A stretch of DNA of 64,000 nt from Chalara sp. BL73 (lineage: Eukaryota > Ascomycota > Leotiomycetes > Helotiales), in contig CAKJVC010000091.1 in NCBI GenBank assembly GCA_918026815.1, positions 1 through 64,000 of the forward strand. Reading direction: 5' to 3'. Shown here in pieces: positions 13,901 to 28,259 of the stretch. Under the pieces are notes generated by a model, which worked only from the letters and a program-made list of their open reading frames with translations, ran no database searches and was not told where the DNA came from. A program made the position numbers and the translations under genes. Every line of letters starts with the position of its first letter. The first letter of the stretch is position 1.

Positions 13901-16446
13901 AACTTTATTTTTACAAAATTTAAAACTAAATAAATATTTATATTTTACAAATTATTTATAAATTCGTTTTTTTTTTAAAAATAAAATTTGTTTTTAAGTT
14001 TTTAAATATTAAAATAAACTAAAACTTTTTAAAACATTTTTGCATTTATTATACAAAAACTATTTATAACTATACAGTTAATTACAAATATTGCTAGTTT
14101 TTAAATTTGCTGTATATTCGTTATTATTATTAAATTTAATTATTTCGATAGTATTTTAAATTCGATATATTATAGTTTTTTTATAAATTTTGTTTTAGTA
14201 TTTATTTTTATTATAGTAATTAAACTAGTTTTTAAGTTTCGAATAAAAACAAAAATAAAACTGTTAAAATTTTTTAAAATAATAAAATACTATTTTAATT
14301 TTGCATATAAATAAAAAACTTAAAATTAGTTTAAAACTAAAAAGTTATAATATAAAATCGAGTTTTTATAGTTGTATTGTTAATAGTAACTAACAAATTA
14401 TTTATAAATTTTATAAATTTTAATATATTTTTATAATAGTTTTTAAAGCTATATTATTATTTCGAATAATAAAAATATTTATTTTGTTATAATTTTAGCG
14501 TTATTAAACTAATTTCGGCATTTACATTAAACGTAGTTTTAATATTTATAAATTTTAAACAGTTTATTAATATAATAACTATTTTAGCGTAAAAAATAAA
14601 TTTTCGAATATTTCGAATAAAACTTAATTAAACTAAAATTAATGTTAACTGTATTTTTATTACAATTTACTAGCTTTTTAAATTTATTATATTTTTTTAA
14701 ATGTTTGTTTAACAGTTGTATTAAAATTAATACTAAAATAAATTACTAGTTTTTTAAGTTTATTATACTTTTTTAATAAATGTATACTTTATTTTTTTAT
14801 TTAAAGTTTTTTTAAATTTTAAATTGTTTTTAAAAACAAAACCGGATTTGTTAGCAATAACAGTTTTTTAATATAAATTTTTAAAATCGATTTTAAGTTA
14901 TAAGTTTTATTAATAAACTTTATAGCTATAATTAAATTTAACTAGCGTATTTATTATAGTAAGTTTTAATTTTTAAACTTTTATAACTTTTGTTTTAAGT
15001 TAGTTTTTTAGTTTTTTAAACTTGTTTTAAATTTTTTTTAAAAAATACTGTTTTTAACTGTAATATTTTAATTATACTATATTTCGTTTGTTTTTAAAAC
15101 TTTTGTTATAATATAAATTTAAAGTTATATAGTATTTAACGTTTTGTTTTTTAGTAAATAGTTTAATTTTTATAAACTTTATTTTAGCTTTTTTGTAATA
15201 AAGTTTTATATTTAAATATTCGTTTTATTATTTAGTTTTGTTTTTATTAGTATATCGTTAGTTTTATAAACGTAAGTTTTAATATTGTTAATTACGCTTT
15301 TTTTTAGTTTAAACTTTTTTATTTTAAATTAAGTTTTTTTGAAATTTGTTTTTATTTTTAAAAATGTAATTAAATTTAGTATTAATAGTTCGCGCTATAA
15401 TTTAGTTTCGACGCAAAAAATCGTTGTTAAACTATATAACTATTAAAAAATTTTAACTTTTAAAATTTTAAATAAATATAATAATTTTGTTAAACTTATA
15501 AATAATATTTAAATTAATAAATTTTGTATAATCGTAATACTAGTTTATATATTTATAAAACTTTTAAAATTTTATATTACTTAATTGCTAATTTTGCATT
15601 ATTTACAAATATTATTATTTCGAAACTTTTTTTTTTTAATTTTTTGTAATTTATTTTATATTTTTAATATAATTTTTTTTAAATAGTTAAAGTTAACTAT
15701 TCGAGTTTTTGTTAAATTTATTTTATAACAATTTACAAAATTCGTAAACGTTTTAAACTTTTATAATATTTTTTTTTAGTTTATAATTAAACAATTTTTT
15801 AAAAAAAATTAACAAAAACAATGTAGTTTTGTTGCGTTTTTTAGTTTTAACGCTAAAAATACCGAAAATACTAAACAAGTTTTTTAAACATAAATAAAAT
15901 ATTTATTTTAAACTATTAAACTTTGTAAATAGTTTTTTATTTTTGTTTTTATACTAAATTTTTTTTTTTTAATACTGTATATTCGTTTTAATGTATTTAT
16001 AAACTTTTTATAAAATTTAATGTTTTTAATATTTAGTTTTTTAGTTTTACTATATATTTAAAAACTTTTACGCGCAGTTTATAGAGCAATTTATATAAAA
16101 TTTCAACGTTAATATTTTGTTTATAATAACTTTTTTTTAAATATTTTAATTTTGTTTAGTTAATTTTTTTGTAATAAAAGTATATTTGTTTTTATATTAC
16201 GTAATTTTAATTACTAATAGTTTTAAAATTTTTAACATATTTGTCGAAGTATATAATAGTATATAAAAAGTTGTTTCGAATTTTGTACTAATACTTTTTA
16301 ACAATTTTTATTAAAAAGTTTTTACGTTATAATTAAGTTATTGTATTTGTTTAACTGTTTAATTTTTTTTTTTAACTAAACCGAAACGTATTTTGCTGCT
16401 TTTTTTTTTTTTATATTTTAAATTTATAGTTTTTAAAGTTTTTGTT
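7639..16446 (-). mobile_element. LTR element 'E', copy 1, truncated at its 5' end
   Basis: Starts on the left with an E-family LTR in minus orientation (3' LTR, 7639-7942) and runs right through 8.5 kb of very AT-rich internal sequence that matches copy 2 (20631-29913) along its length. It stops abruptly at 16446, where sequence of element G begins, so the 5' LTR and about 1 kb of 5' internal sequence are missing. The four bases before the LTR are ATAT (7635-7638). The + strand here is T-rich, so the sense (minus) strand is A-rich. About 170 bp found at about 24050-24215 in copy 2 are absent near 10915. Confidence 0.82.
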
Positions 16447-16447
16447 T

Positions 16448-17560
16448 ATTTTTATTTTTTGAAACTATAAAAAAAATAACTATAGATTTTATTACAAATT
16501 TACTGCTCAGCAAAAGCACAACTAAATATATAACTTTGTATTAGTTATAGTTAACAAATATACTAAACTAGCACGCTATATAGCTGTACAGAAAAGTATT
16601 TAAGCTTATAAGCTTGCGAAACTGTTTATAAACTACATTTATAAAAATTTCGGATTTTAAAAAAATTACTACTAATAAAAAAGTTTTTTACAAACAAATT
16701 CTAAAAAACTTTATGTATTACTTTAAGATTCGCCGCCGACTTTTTACTGCTTTTACTCGCAAACAAACGGCTAAACGAAACAACAAAATTAAACTTTAGA
16801 ATTTTATTTAAAAACGTATTGCAATTATAAGCAAAATAACTAAATTTCGAAATTAGTTTTAGCGGAATTTATATACAACAATTTTGTTTATACAAACACC
16901 GGTAATACTTTGTTTAAACTACTTTACAGCTTCGATTTTAAGCTAGATTTAAACGTCGGAAACGACGTTTTAAAAAAAAAGCCGGCAGTTAAAAAAATCA
17001 AGCTTTTAGTAAAAACAAAAAGCTTTCGAGTAATTTCGAAAAGCTTACAAAAGCACAAAGTACTACAACGCAAAATACAAGCTAACTTGTTTTCGCGTAA
17101 AAAAAGTAATGCTAGCTTTAAAAAATATTCGACAATTTAAGCTTAGCCGCAAGCTTGCAGACAAATATTTAAAACTATTCAAAATTTTAAAATTATAAAA
17201 ATCACGAACAAGTTTACAAACTAGAACTACTGCTATTTTACAAGATTTACAATATGTTTTATGTATTTTTATTAAAGCCGTAGTATAAACGTAAAAAGCC
17301 GTCGAAAAACCGGCGCCGATTTTAGTACAAAAAAAAAAGTACAAAGTAAAAGCTATTTAAGCTTACCGAACTACAAAAAAGAATAAAGTATTTAGTACGC
17401 TAAAAAGTATTCTTTTGCGGAAAACTTATAAAAGCTTGCGAAGAACTTTTAAAGCGCCGACGAAATAGTGCAAAAGTATTACTAAAAACTACGTTCGAAA
17501 TAGCAAAAATCGAAAAAAAAAAAAACAAAAAAAAAGCAAAATAGTCAATTTTTATACTCG
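16448..17560 (+). pseudogene. G copy 2 integrase core and chromodomain remnant
   Basis: The same domains as in copy 1 from the catalytic-core start. The open stretch 16910-17140 reads LDLNVGNDVLKKKPAVKK, a typical Gypsy integrase C-terminal region upstream of the GPY/F-like part. LSRKLADKYL follows at about 17143-17175, and the chromodomain lies at about 17340-17485, ending with ADEIVQKYY. Stops and frameshifts make it non-functional. One of the longer open pieces survives here because homopolymer lengths differ from copy 1. Confidence 0.75.
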
Positions 17561-17692
17561 AAAGCAAATAGCAAAAGCTCGGAGGCGAAACGATAAGTGC
17601 TCGAAAGCGAAGCTAAACGTCTAAAAAACTACTCGCCGCTAAAGCAGCCGCTACTACTTTTTTTACTACTTTTTTTTTTTCCGACTTTTTTC

Positions 17693-17723
<31 letters not shown>

Positions 17724-18699
17724 TTTATTATTTTTTTTTTTTTTTTTTCGGAAACAAACTTATTTTTATTTTTTTTTTTTTTTTTATTTTTTTTGTTTTT
17801 GTTGATGCCGGTTTAGCTAAATTAAATCGGCTACAAGTCGAAAAAGTTCGATTACTTACTGTTACTTGTTGCAATTTAACTAACTTTTGCAAAAGAAAAT
17901 TGGTTTTTGGCTTTTGTAAAAAAAGCCAAAAAAACCGCTTTTACTTTTTTTAAAATAAGCTTGTTAACAAAACAAAACTTTCGAACGATTTTTAATTTCC
18001 GAAAAACCCGGGCGATAGTTTTACGGAAGCGTTTTTTGCAGTTGTTAAAACCGGAACGTTTTTAAAGCAAACGAAACTAGCGTGCGAAGCGACTACTACA
18101 GCGACGAAAAACAGCCGGCAGCTAGCCGGAGTTAAATCGAAAAGTATTAAAACTACAAAATACTTACAAAAAACATTTAGCTTTAAAGCCGCGGCAGCGA
18201 AAGCATTTAATACTGCTTTTTTTTATCGAAAAAGCAGCAGACTTCGAGTTTAAAGCTCGCAATTTTCGCGCAGCAAAAGCAAACGAAAGTAGCCGAAGCC
18301 GAAACGGAAGCGAAACGCAAAACAAATATAGTAGTAGTAGTAGTAGTAATAGTAGTAATAGTGTTAGTAATAATGTTGTAAAAAAAAAAACGCAGCTAAA
18401 CAGAAAAAGCGCTTATTTATAGGCTGAAATTCGACTATTACTTATTTTTATTTATAATTAAAAAATTATTATTGCTGTTACTTATTTATTTTAAAAGTAT
18501 TGTTAATTGTTTTTATTGTACTCAGTTTCCGCTTTTATTGTACTTAAATTGTTGTTTGCTACGAGCTTTTTCGGTTTACTTTCGATTGCTTTACAAGCTA
18601 GCTACAATACTAAGCTATTATACTCGCGTTTAAAGCTTACAATACTAGTATAAACGTCGGAACAACGTTTTAAAAAAGGAGCAATATTAGGCGCCAGAA

Positions 18700-18888
18700 T
18701 GTCACGTGCTAAAAGGCACTAAAAGGGCTCGGTAAAAGCACTGAAGCTTGGCATGTATAAACACGTAGAAAGTCGCCAGGAGTTCGGAGGGTATAAATAG
18801 AAGACTCGGGACGTAGTAAAGAAAGTAAAGATTAGTTTTTGTATCAATTGCAGTTGACTTGTGCCACCCTACTCCAGCACTTTACACA
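18700..18888 (+). repeat. 3' LTR of G copy 2 (189 bp)
   Basis: TGTCACGTGC at the start, CTTTACACA at the end, TATAAATA at 18792-18799. It differs from copy 1 by a few inserted bases. Confidence 0.87.
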
Positions 18889-20630
18889 AATACTGTTAGT
18901 ATTTATAAACAATTTTCTAAATATTTTATATTTTTATTTAATAATTCAATTGCTTTATTTTTAAATGCTTTTAATTTAAATATAAATATAACCGATTTAA
19001 TAAGCTTATATAAATTTAAAAATTATAAAACATATTAGCTGTCGAAAACTATCAAGTTTTTGATTTAAAAAATTAGTTAGTTTTTTAATTATAAACAAAT
19101 TTTGTGTTGCAAAAAAATAAAAAATACTTTACTTAATTGCGGAATATTATAATTTTTATTCTTTAAGCTAAAATTTGCTTTTTAATAATCGACGATTTTT
19201 TAGTTATATTTAAGTCCGATAATAATTTTTCGGACTTTTTTTTAAATTAAAATTTCTATTAAGTTAATTATATTTTTTTAAATTTGTTGTTAATAAAACT
19301 TACTAGAAAAATCTTTTTCGATATTTTTATTGTTTTCTATATTATAAACTTTTTGTAAATCGGTAAAAAATTTTAATAATAACTTTTAAAATATTTTGTA
19401 CAACAAAATTTAATATATAAGCGACACAATATATATCGCCTTGAAATTTAATAGCTTTTTATTGTAATGTTGTTTAAAAGCTAACAACAAAATATTGTTC
19501 GAAAAAGCGTTATTTCGAGTAATATTAATTTATATATTAATAAAAAGTAAAAAATTAAAAAACAAAAAAAAAAAAAAACTTTGTAATATTATACTCAATA
19601 TTATATTTTTTAAAACTTGTAATAAAATATTATTTAAATATACATTAAAATGTTTTTTTTAATTCTCGAATAGCTAAATAATAAGATTTTAATTCAAAGT
19701 TTTTATTAATAAAATATTTAAAAATTGTTAGTAAATTTTTTAATAATAATAATATTAATACAAATACGTACAAAGTAATTCCGAGATAAAAATCTTAATT
19801 AATAGTTGTTTAAAAATCTAAAGTTATTAAAAAACTACCGTTACTGTTTATTTGTCCGTTTAATTCGTTTTTAATAAGATTTTGTTTTAGTAAAAACAAA
19901 GAATTTAAATCGTTTTTTAAAACTTTATAATACAGCAGCGGTATATTACTATAATATATTAATAATAGCTTTTTTTTAAAAAAAAAAAAATGAAAACTTA
20001 CAAAAATAATTAATTTAATAATTTTTTAAAAGAATTACTTGTAATAGCTCGAAAAAATATATTATTTGTTATAGCAAAATTTAAAAGTAAATTTTTGAAT
20101 TGTACTACATTAAATTCGGGAGATTTTAGTTTTTTTAAAGCTCGATTTTTATTAAAATAGTCGGATATAGTCGAAGTTTGACTATTTTCTTTAATATCGA
20201 AATCTATAGAATTTTATTAATATTTTTTTTTTAAAAAAAGTTTTAGCTTACCGGACTCAGAGTCGTTTATTATAGCTTTTATATTAAAAGATTTATGAGA
20301 GCTATTATAATGTGCAATATAATTGCTTGTTGAATGATTTATTTTTTGATTTTCCTAAATTTTACTATTATATAATTAGTAAATAATTAGTTTTTATAAA
20401 TAGTTCTACTTACTTGCATTTTTTTTGTAAACACTTAACAGTAATAGTTCGAGGTATATTAATATTTTTTTGTGGCGGATTTAAAATTTTTTGAAATAAA
20501 TTTTTTTTAAAAATAATAGGTTAAGTATTTATATCAATTTCAAAATCCAAAGAATTTTGTAAACGTATAATACGATTCGATTGAGTTTGTTGAGACATTT
20601 TGTAATAAAAATATAAAAGCGTAATAATAT
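18889..20630 (-). pseudogene. hAT transposase remnant, copy b, coding part (minus)
   Basis: Counterpart of copy a inside the duplication. Start codon at 20596-20598, intron 20365-20413, second exon with BED-like STSN...H...H, and CVAYILNFVVQNIL at 19387-19428. On its 5' side it is interrupted by complete element E (20631-31177). The 5' leader and terminal repeat of the same transposon continue on the far side of E at 31178-31589. On its 3' side it is cut by G. The AT-only spacers contain no other recognisable gene. Confidence 0.8.
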
Positions 20631-20938
20631 TGTGGCGAGGAACATGCTAAAAGCAAGAACAGCAACAGGATTTAGCACAAAACTCATAGGCGTGATAGCG
20701 GTGGCTGCAGCATACTAAGGAGAGCACCGGCGAGCTTAAGCTTTATATAATAAATAAACGTTAATAGCTTATAGTAGTGTAAAATATAGAAAAATAGAAA
20801 AGTGTGTTGTATAATAATAGTGCGCTTTTTTACCGGAAACGCAGATTATATACAATTTATGCTTATTAAGTCATATAACTGACTATTTATAAGTATTACG
20901 TGACAAAGTATAAAATAAAAAAAATCGTTTTTACTATA
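20631..20938 (-). repeat. 3' LTR of E copy 2 (308 bp)
   Basis: The outer (left) third keeps GC-rich text such as GCGGTGGCTGCAGC. The inner right end is degraded to ACTATA. Next to it on the inner side is an A-rich run on the minus strand (about 20939-20965) that could be a mutated polypurine tract. Confidence 0.87.
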
Positions 20939-23900
20939 TTCGTTTTTTTTTTATACGTGTTCGCTTTAAGCACTAATTAGTAAAAGTTTGCGTTTAGTTA
21001 AATCGAGTTTTTTTTTTTTAATATTGCTTTATGAATTGTTATTGCATTACATAATTTACTTTTTACTTTTAAAAATAAATATTAATTTGCTTAACTAGCA
21101 ATAAAATATCGACTTTTTTATATTACTTTTTTTTAATTTTTTTTAATTTACAACTTTACAATAACAACAACAACTCGATTTTTAATAATTATAATTTTTT
21201 TCGAGCAATATTATAAAAATTTAATTTATTATTTGTATAATATTTAACTGCTTAATTTTTTGCAAAAATTAATTGTTAACTGTTTATTTTTTAATAAGTT
21301 TTTTTTTACAATTACTTTTTATTCGAGTTTTTTATACAATTTTTTATTTGATTTTTTTATATTCAACTGTATTAAATATACAATTAAATTAAATAAACTA
21401 TTAGTATAAAAAAATTAAAAAGTGTTTTTTTATTGCAACGTTTTTAATACGTTGTTGTTATGTAAATCGATTTTTTAATCGGTTTTTGTTTTTACTTTTA
21501 ATTTACAATTTTTTTATAATTTTTTTTTTTTTTATATTTAAATTTTTATTTTACACTTAATTTTTTATTTTACATTTAATTTTTTACTTTATATTTGCTG
21601 TCGATACAAATTAAAACTAAATCGTTTTTTTTTAATTTGTTTTTATTACTAATTAGTATTAAAAACAAAAATTATCGAGCAAAGTAAATTTCGCGACTAT
21701 ATATTAAAAATAAAATAAAGCGTTAGTAAAGTTGCGTTAACGAAACTGTAACGCAAAAACTATAAATATACTAAATTTTTTATTTTTATTTTTATTGTTA
21801 ATTGTTGTTTGTAGCTTTTTAACTACTTTTAACAGTTATATAATTAAAAATAAAATTAAAACTTGAACAAAACAACAATTACGTTATATTTTTTTTTATT
21901 TTTTTTTTCGAACAATTTTAAAAAAATGTTAAAATAAAATATTAAAATAAAAAACTATTGTATTTATTAACGTTATATTTTTAACTTTTCAATATATACA
22001 AATCGTAATAAATAAAACAAAACTAAAACTTTAGCAAAATTATAAATAAAACAAATCGTTTTATAATTTTTATTGCTAACTGTTATTTTTAGCATTTTTT
22101 TAATTTTTAACAATTATACAATTAAAAACAAAATTAAAACTTAAATAAAATAACAAATACAATTTTTATTTTTTTATTTTTAAACTATATTTCGAACTAA
22201 AATATTATTTAAAAATAAAGCAAAACAACAAAATAACAAATTTTTACAGTTTAATAATATTATAATTTTAACGTTGTTATAATATTGCAAATTATAGTGT
22301 TAAAAACGTAAATTTAAAAAAATTTAATAAATTTAATTTTAATATAACTATTTGCAATTAAACTGTACCGGTTAACTTTAAAAACGTGTATATTTTTGTT
22401 TATATTAATTTTTTTTTTTTCGAATATAGTTACTATAAAGTTTTCGGGTTTTTTTACTGTTTTTTTAAGTTAAAAAATACTGTTAATATAAGTTTTAATT
22501 TTCGAAAAGTAATACTTGCTATTTTTATTGCATTTTTTTGTTAAACTATTTGTTTTTTTAATACAGCAATTTTTTATTTGTATTTTTACTAATTAATTAT
22601 AAAAAAATTTTATTCGAAACAGTTTAACGCGTTGTTATTAATAGCAGTATTAAAATTATTCGGCTTAAACGTTACGCAATTGTTTTTTAGTTAACAAAAT
22701 TTTTTATTTGTAACTTATTTTGTTTATTAAGTTTTAATTGTTTTTAATAGCAAAAACAAAAATTTATTTATTAAAAAACTTGTTTTTTTAAACAAGTTTT
22801 AAAATATTTAATATATTACGTTTTTTATTATTATAAAGTTGAATTTTAAGTTTTTATATTTTGTATATTGTTTATTTGTTAATACTCGAAATTGTTTATT
22901 TATAAATTTTTAATTTTATTTCCGAAAAACAATAAACTAAATTCGGTTTAAGTTTGTTGTAACTAAATATTTTTAAGCGTTATTAAATTTTTTTATCGTT
23001 TTTTTTTTAATTAATAACGTTACAAAATAAAAACTTTTAAAATCGAAATAAACTTTTTTAAAACTAAAATTAAATTTACTAAAACTATTAAATTTAAATT
23101 TGAATTGTAAATTATAAAAATATTTTCGAATTATTAAAGTATATTAAATTTGCTAAAAACTTGTAAAATTATTTTAAAGTTTAAAGTTTTTTTTAAATTA
23201 TTAATTTTTACAAGCTTAAAATTAAGTTAAATACTAAAAATAACTGTTTTAACGTTTTTTTTTTAAACTTTAAAAAGTTTGCTAAAAAAACTGTATTTCG
23301 CTTAGTTTTTTTTTAATAATTTTTTTTTTTTTAAAATAGCTAAAAAAAAAATTATTTTTTTAATTGTTTTGATTTTTTTTACTATAATTTTAAAAGTTTT
23401 TTTTATAAAACTTTTTATAATTTTGAAATATATACAGTTTTAAAAATTGTTTAATTTAATTAATTTATTTAAAAATAGCTTGCTGTTTTTTTATTTTTAT
23501 TTTTTTGTAAACTTTTAAAAATTACGTTTTATTTGCTAGTACAATAATTATTAAAGTTTTTTTTTTTTGTATTTATAAATATTTAAACTATAATTACGAC
23601 TTTTATTTATATAATAAAATACTAAATTGTGCGCGTTTTAGTTTACAAAAAACAAAAATAAAAATATTGTTAAAAAAATTATTGTTAAATTAGTAAATAA
23701 AACGTGTAATAACTAATAATAATTACTGTTAACAATTTAATTTAAAACTTGTTGTAATACTAGTTAAAACCTTTTTTTTATTATAAAAAAGCTTTTAAAC
23801 TAATAAATAGCGCTTTAAATTTTTAGTAATTCGAAAGTTTTTTAAAATTTATTCGAACGTATAAGTTTTTTTGTGCGTTTATTAAATAAAATAACCGAAC

Positions 23901-26900
23901 TATAAATTGTCGATTGTTTTTTTTTTTGTTTTTTAATATTTTTAAACTTTTTAAAATTAAGTTTAAAGTTTAAATTACTATTTATTACTTTATTATTCAA
24001 TATATAAAAATAACTTTTTCGTTAAAAAAATAGTTTAAGTTTGTTTTTTAAAAAAGTTTTTTTTAAAATTACTTTATTAAATTTAAATTTTTTAAATTTA
24101 TAGTACTTTTTATTATTGTTAACGCTAAATATTTAATATAGTTTTAGTTATTTAAAATTAAACTTTTTATTAAAAAACATATTAATTTTTTTAATAAAAT
24201 TATAACAAAATACAATATTGTTTTTTTATAGCAGTTTAACTTTAATTTTATATTTAGTATTAAAAACTTTTTTTTTTTTTTTACTGTTAACAAGTTTTTT
24301 TATATTTAGTTTTTTCGACTTTTTTTTTTTATTTAAAATTGTTTTGTTTTTAGTTTAATAAACTTAAAACAATTAATAATTTTTTTTGTAAAAAAAATTT
24401 TTTAAATAAAAAATCGTAATTTTATAAACAAAATAAACTTTTGTTTATAAACTATATAAAACAATATATATTTAATAAATTTGTAAACTATAGTACGTTT
24501 TACAAATAAAACAATTGTTAAATTGTTAATTTAGTTTTTTTTTAGTTTAAACAAAACGTTTTTTAAAAATTTATAATTACGTTCAATTATTTTATTTACT
24601 ATAATATAATATGCAAAAATTTGAATTTTGTTTATTTTTTATTTCGAAAATAATTTTAGCACTTTTTTTTTGAAATTTTTTTATTATTAATTACTATTTT
24701 TTTAAAAATTTTATAACAGTAAATAACGTTTTTTTAAATAAACTGTATAATTGTAAAAATATTTTTATTTGTAATAGTTTTTGTTTTCAGCTAGCTATTT
24801 ATATTGTTTTTAGCTACAACTAAATATTTTTTTTATTTTTAAACAAATATATAAATAATATTAATTGCTTATTTTTTTATTAGTTTATTTAACGTTGTAA
24901 AATATATATATATATATATATTTTTTTTTCGGCTGTTTTAAATTAATATTTTTTATACGTTTTAATATAGTTTTTTACATTTTTATAATAATTGTACTAA
25001 AAATATTGTTAAAAAATTTTATAATAAATGCTTTTTTTTTATAGCTGTTTTAGTAGTATATATTTTAAAAAAATTTATTTCGGATTTATTTATTATTGAT
25101 TATAAACTTAATAAATTTTTTTTTTTATTAATAAACGTTATAATTTTTGTTTGTAAACGTTATATTTTAATGTTTTTTTTTTAAATTTGTAAAATTTTAA
25201 AATATTTATATTTTTAAACTTTTTAAATATTGTTAAATAGCGTATTATTTTAATAAATTTTTTACTGTATTTAAAACTAGAAATAAATGTTTTGTATTTA
25301 AGTTTTTTTAAATTTAATTCGATTTCGATTTTTTTGTTGCGTAAAAAAACTATTTTATTTTTTATTTTTTAAAATATTAGTTTTTTATTTTACAATTTAA
25401 AATTCGTTTTATACTTAAAATTTATATTTTGTTTTGTTTTTACAAAATATATTTTGTACACTTTTAATTTCGCTAATATTTAATTGTTAATATTTTCGCT
25501 TTTTAAATCGGTATTTTTAAAATAAAAAAGTTTTTTTAATAGTGTATTAACAGTTGTATATTATTTTTTAAATATATATTATACTTTAAAATTAAATAGT
25601 CGTATTTAAATAAACTATCGAATAATTAAAGTTTTTTAATAATTTGTAATAGTTTTGTTTAATTATACTATAAATATATTTGTATTTGTTTTTAATATAA
25701 AGTAAATCGTAATAATTTAAATTTGCAATTTTTTTAAAATTTTAAAAATATTTTTGTATTTTTGTTTTATAACGTTGTAATTACGTTCGGTTTTTAACTA
25801 CGTTTTGTTTTTGTATTTAGCAAATTTAATTTTATTTAAAACAAAGTTTTTTTAGTTTAAATAACTGTTATAATTATTTAAACTAGTATTTACTTTTACA
25901 ACAATTTTTTCGATATTTAGTTTATAGTCGATTTAAATAAATACTAACGTTATAATTATAGCGTTTTATAATGTTTTTATAGTTATTTTTTAAACTTTAA
26001 AATTTTAATACTATATAACACTTTTTTTTATTAAGTTGTAAATAAGTATTATAATAATACTAAAAAATTTTATTTAAATTCGAAAATATATATACAAATT
26101 TATAAAAACTTTAGTTTTTGTAATATTTTTAAATATTTTTTAATTTATAATTTTAACGATTTTGTTTATAAAAAATTTTTTTTTTTTTAAGTTATATACG
26201 AAATTTACAATATTTAGCTTGTTTTTGCAAATTAAAACTTAAAACTTATAAAGTTTTTTACACGTTTAATTCGTTTTAGCGTTTTATCGAAATTTTAAAT
26301 ATATTTAAAAATATATTGTTGTATTTCGAGCAATATTTTTTTTTTGTTATAATTTATATAAAGTTTTTTAACGTTTATATTGTTTAAAAAAAATATAATT
26401 ATTTTAAAACAAATTATAGCTAAAACAAGTATTATAATTTTTATACATTTTATAATTAAATTTGTAACGTTTTAAAATAATATTATATATTTTAGCAATT
26501 CGAATAATATAAAAAATACTGTTATATTTTTACAAATAAAATGCAACGTTATTTAATTATATTTAAAATATAAATTAATTAAGTTCGCAATATAATATTT
26601 TACAAATTTATTAACAAATTCGTTTATTAAAAAAAATAAATTCGCATTTTTTAGTATAATAGCATTTATAAATATTACTAAATTAATTAATTTGTAATTA
26701 CTAAGTTTTTTTTTAGCAATTAAAAACTATAAGTTTTAATATAGTTTATTACAGTATTTTAATATATTACAATTTGGTTTTTTTTTAAATATTTTTACTA
26801 TTAAAAGTTTTAATATTTTCGAAATAAAAAAACTTGCTGTTTGTTATACTGTATATTTTATTGTTTTAATTATAATAAATAATAATACATTTTTATAAAA

Positions 26901-27699
26901 TTGTTCGTATTTAAACTAATCGAATATAAAAACTTTTTTTTTATTAATTAAAACTTTTTTTTTTTTTTTTTTTTTTGCAAATTGTAGTATATTTTTAATA
27001 TTTAAATTTTTTAGTTTTTTAAACGTAAATTTTAACTTTTTAAAAATATTTAAAAACTTAAAAATAATATATTTTTAATATATTTTAGTTTATTTTTAAA
27101 AAACGTTTTTTATTTTAAATTTTTTATACTAGTTTTTTTTGTTTTTAAAAATATTGTTTATTTCGTTAGTTTTATTAATTAAATAAATTTTTTTGTTTTT
27201 TGTTTTGTATATAGTATTTATATTAAAATATTACGTTGCTTTTTTTTTGTAAAAAAAAAATATATAATTAAAGTTAAACTTTATTTTTACAAAATTTAAA
27301 ACTAAATAAATATTTATATTTTACAAATTATTTATAAATTCGTTTTTTTTTTTTAAAAAATAAAATTTGTTTTTAAGTTTTTTAAATATTAAAATAAACT
27401 AAAAACTTTTTTAAAACATTTTTGCATTTATTATACAAAAACTATTTATAACTATACAGTTAATTACAAATATTGCTAGTTTTTTAAATTTGTTATATAT
27501 TCGTTATTATTATTAAATTTAATTATTTCGATAGTATTTTAAATTCGATATATTATAGCGTTTTTTATAAATTTTGTTTTAGTATTTATTTTTATTATAG
27601 TAATTAAACTAGTTTTTAAGTTTCGAATAAAAACAAAAATAAAACTGTTAAAAATTTTTTTAAAATAATAAAATACTATTTTAATTTTGCATATAAATA

Positions 27700-28259
27700 A
27701 AAAACTTAAAAATTAGTTTAAAACTAAAAAAAGTTATAATATAAAATCGAGTTTTTATAGTTGTATTGTTAATAGTAACTAACAAATTATTTATAAATTT
27801 TATAAATTTTAATATATTTTTTATAATAGTTTTTAAAGCTATATTATTATTTCGAATAATAAAAATATTTATTTTTGTTATAATTTTTAGCGTTATTAAA
27901 CTAATTTCGGCATTTACATTAAACGTAGTTTTAATATTTATAAATTTTAAACAGTTTATTAATATAATAACTATTTTTAGCGTAAAAAAATAAATTTTCG
28001 AATATTTCGAATAAAACTTAATTAAACTAAAATTAATGTTAACTGTATTTTTATTACAATTTACTAGCTTTTTTAAATTTATTATATTTTTTTTAAATGT
28101 TTGTTTAACAGTTGTATTAAAATTAATACTAAAATAAATTACTAGTTTTTTTAAGTTTATTATACTTTTTTTAATAAATGTATACTTTATTTTTTTATTT
28201 AAAGTTTTTTTTAAAATTTTAAATTGTTTTTTAAAAAACAAAACCGGATTTGTTAGCAA
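27700..28259 (-). pseudogene. E element protease-like segment (minus)
   Basis: A 192-codon open stretch on the minus strand (27681-28259) has an Asn/Ile/Lys-rich composition typical of mutated coding sequence. Within it, FNVNAEISLITLKI resembles the retroviral-type aspartic protease motif D-S/T-G-A-E-I-N-L-I with Asp and Gly changed by G-to-A mutation. About 85 residues further, KLIFKFFIYMQN is placed like the second conserved protease block (LILGxPF). The match is by eye through mutated residues. Location about 3 kb from the 5' LTR suits a gag-pro order. The + strand frame 27766-27993 is its shadow. Confidence 0.5.

Larger units (their letters stand above)
3556..16446. repeat. Tandem duplication, unit 1 (12.9 kb)
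   Basis: The segment from the middle of the G integrase to a point inside E occurs again in direct orientation at 16448-29913. Copies are near-identical even at mutated positions, so the duplication is younger than the mutation, or an assembly artefact. Most differences are shorter homopolymer runs in unit 1. There are also single-base differences and one indel of about 170 bp. Confidence 0.9.
16448..18888 (+). mobile_element. Element G, copy 2, 5' truncated
   Basis: Begins inside the integrase, just before the first catalytic Asp region, and runs through chromodomain, tail and 3' LTR. It is truncated by the duplication join rather than by an ordinary element boundary. T runs of the polypyrimidine tract (17650-17805) are much longer than in copy 1. 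The AATAC motif follows its LTR as in copy 1. Confidence 0.85.

Noticed and set aside
8000..16400. AT-rich block as a centromere or replication origin
   Set aside because: It is explained as mutated internal sequence of element E, with a second copy and a complete parent at 20631-31177.
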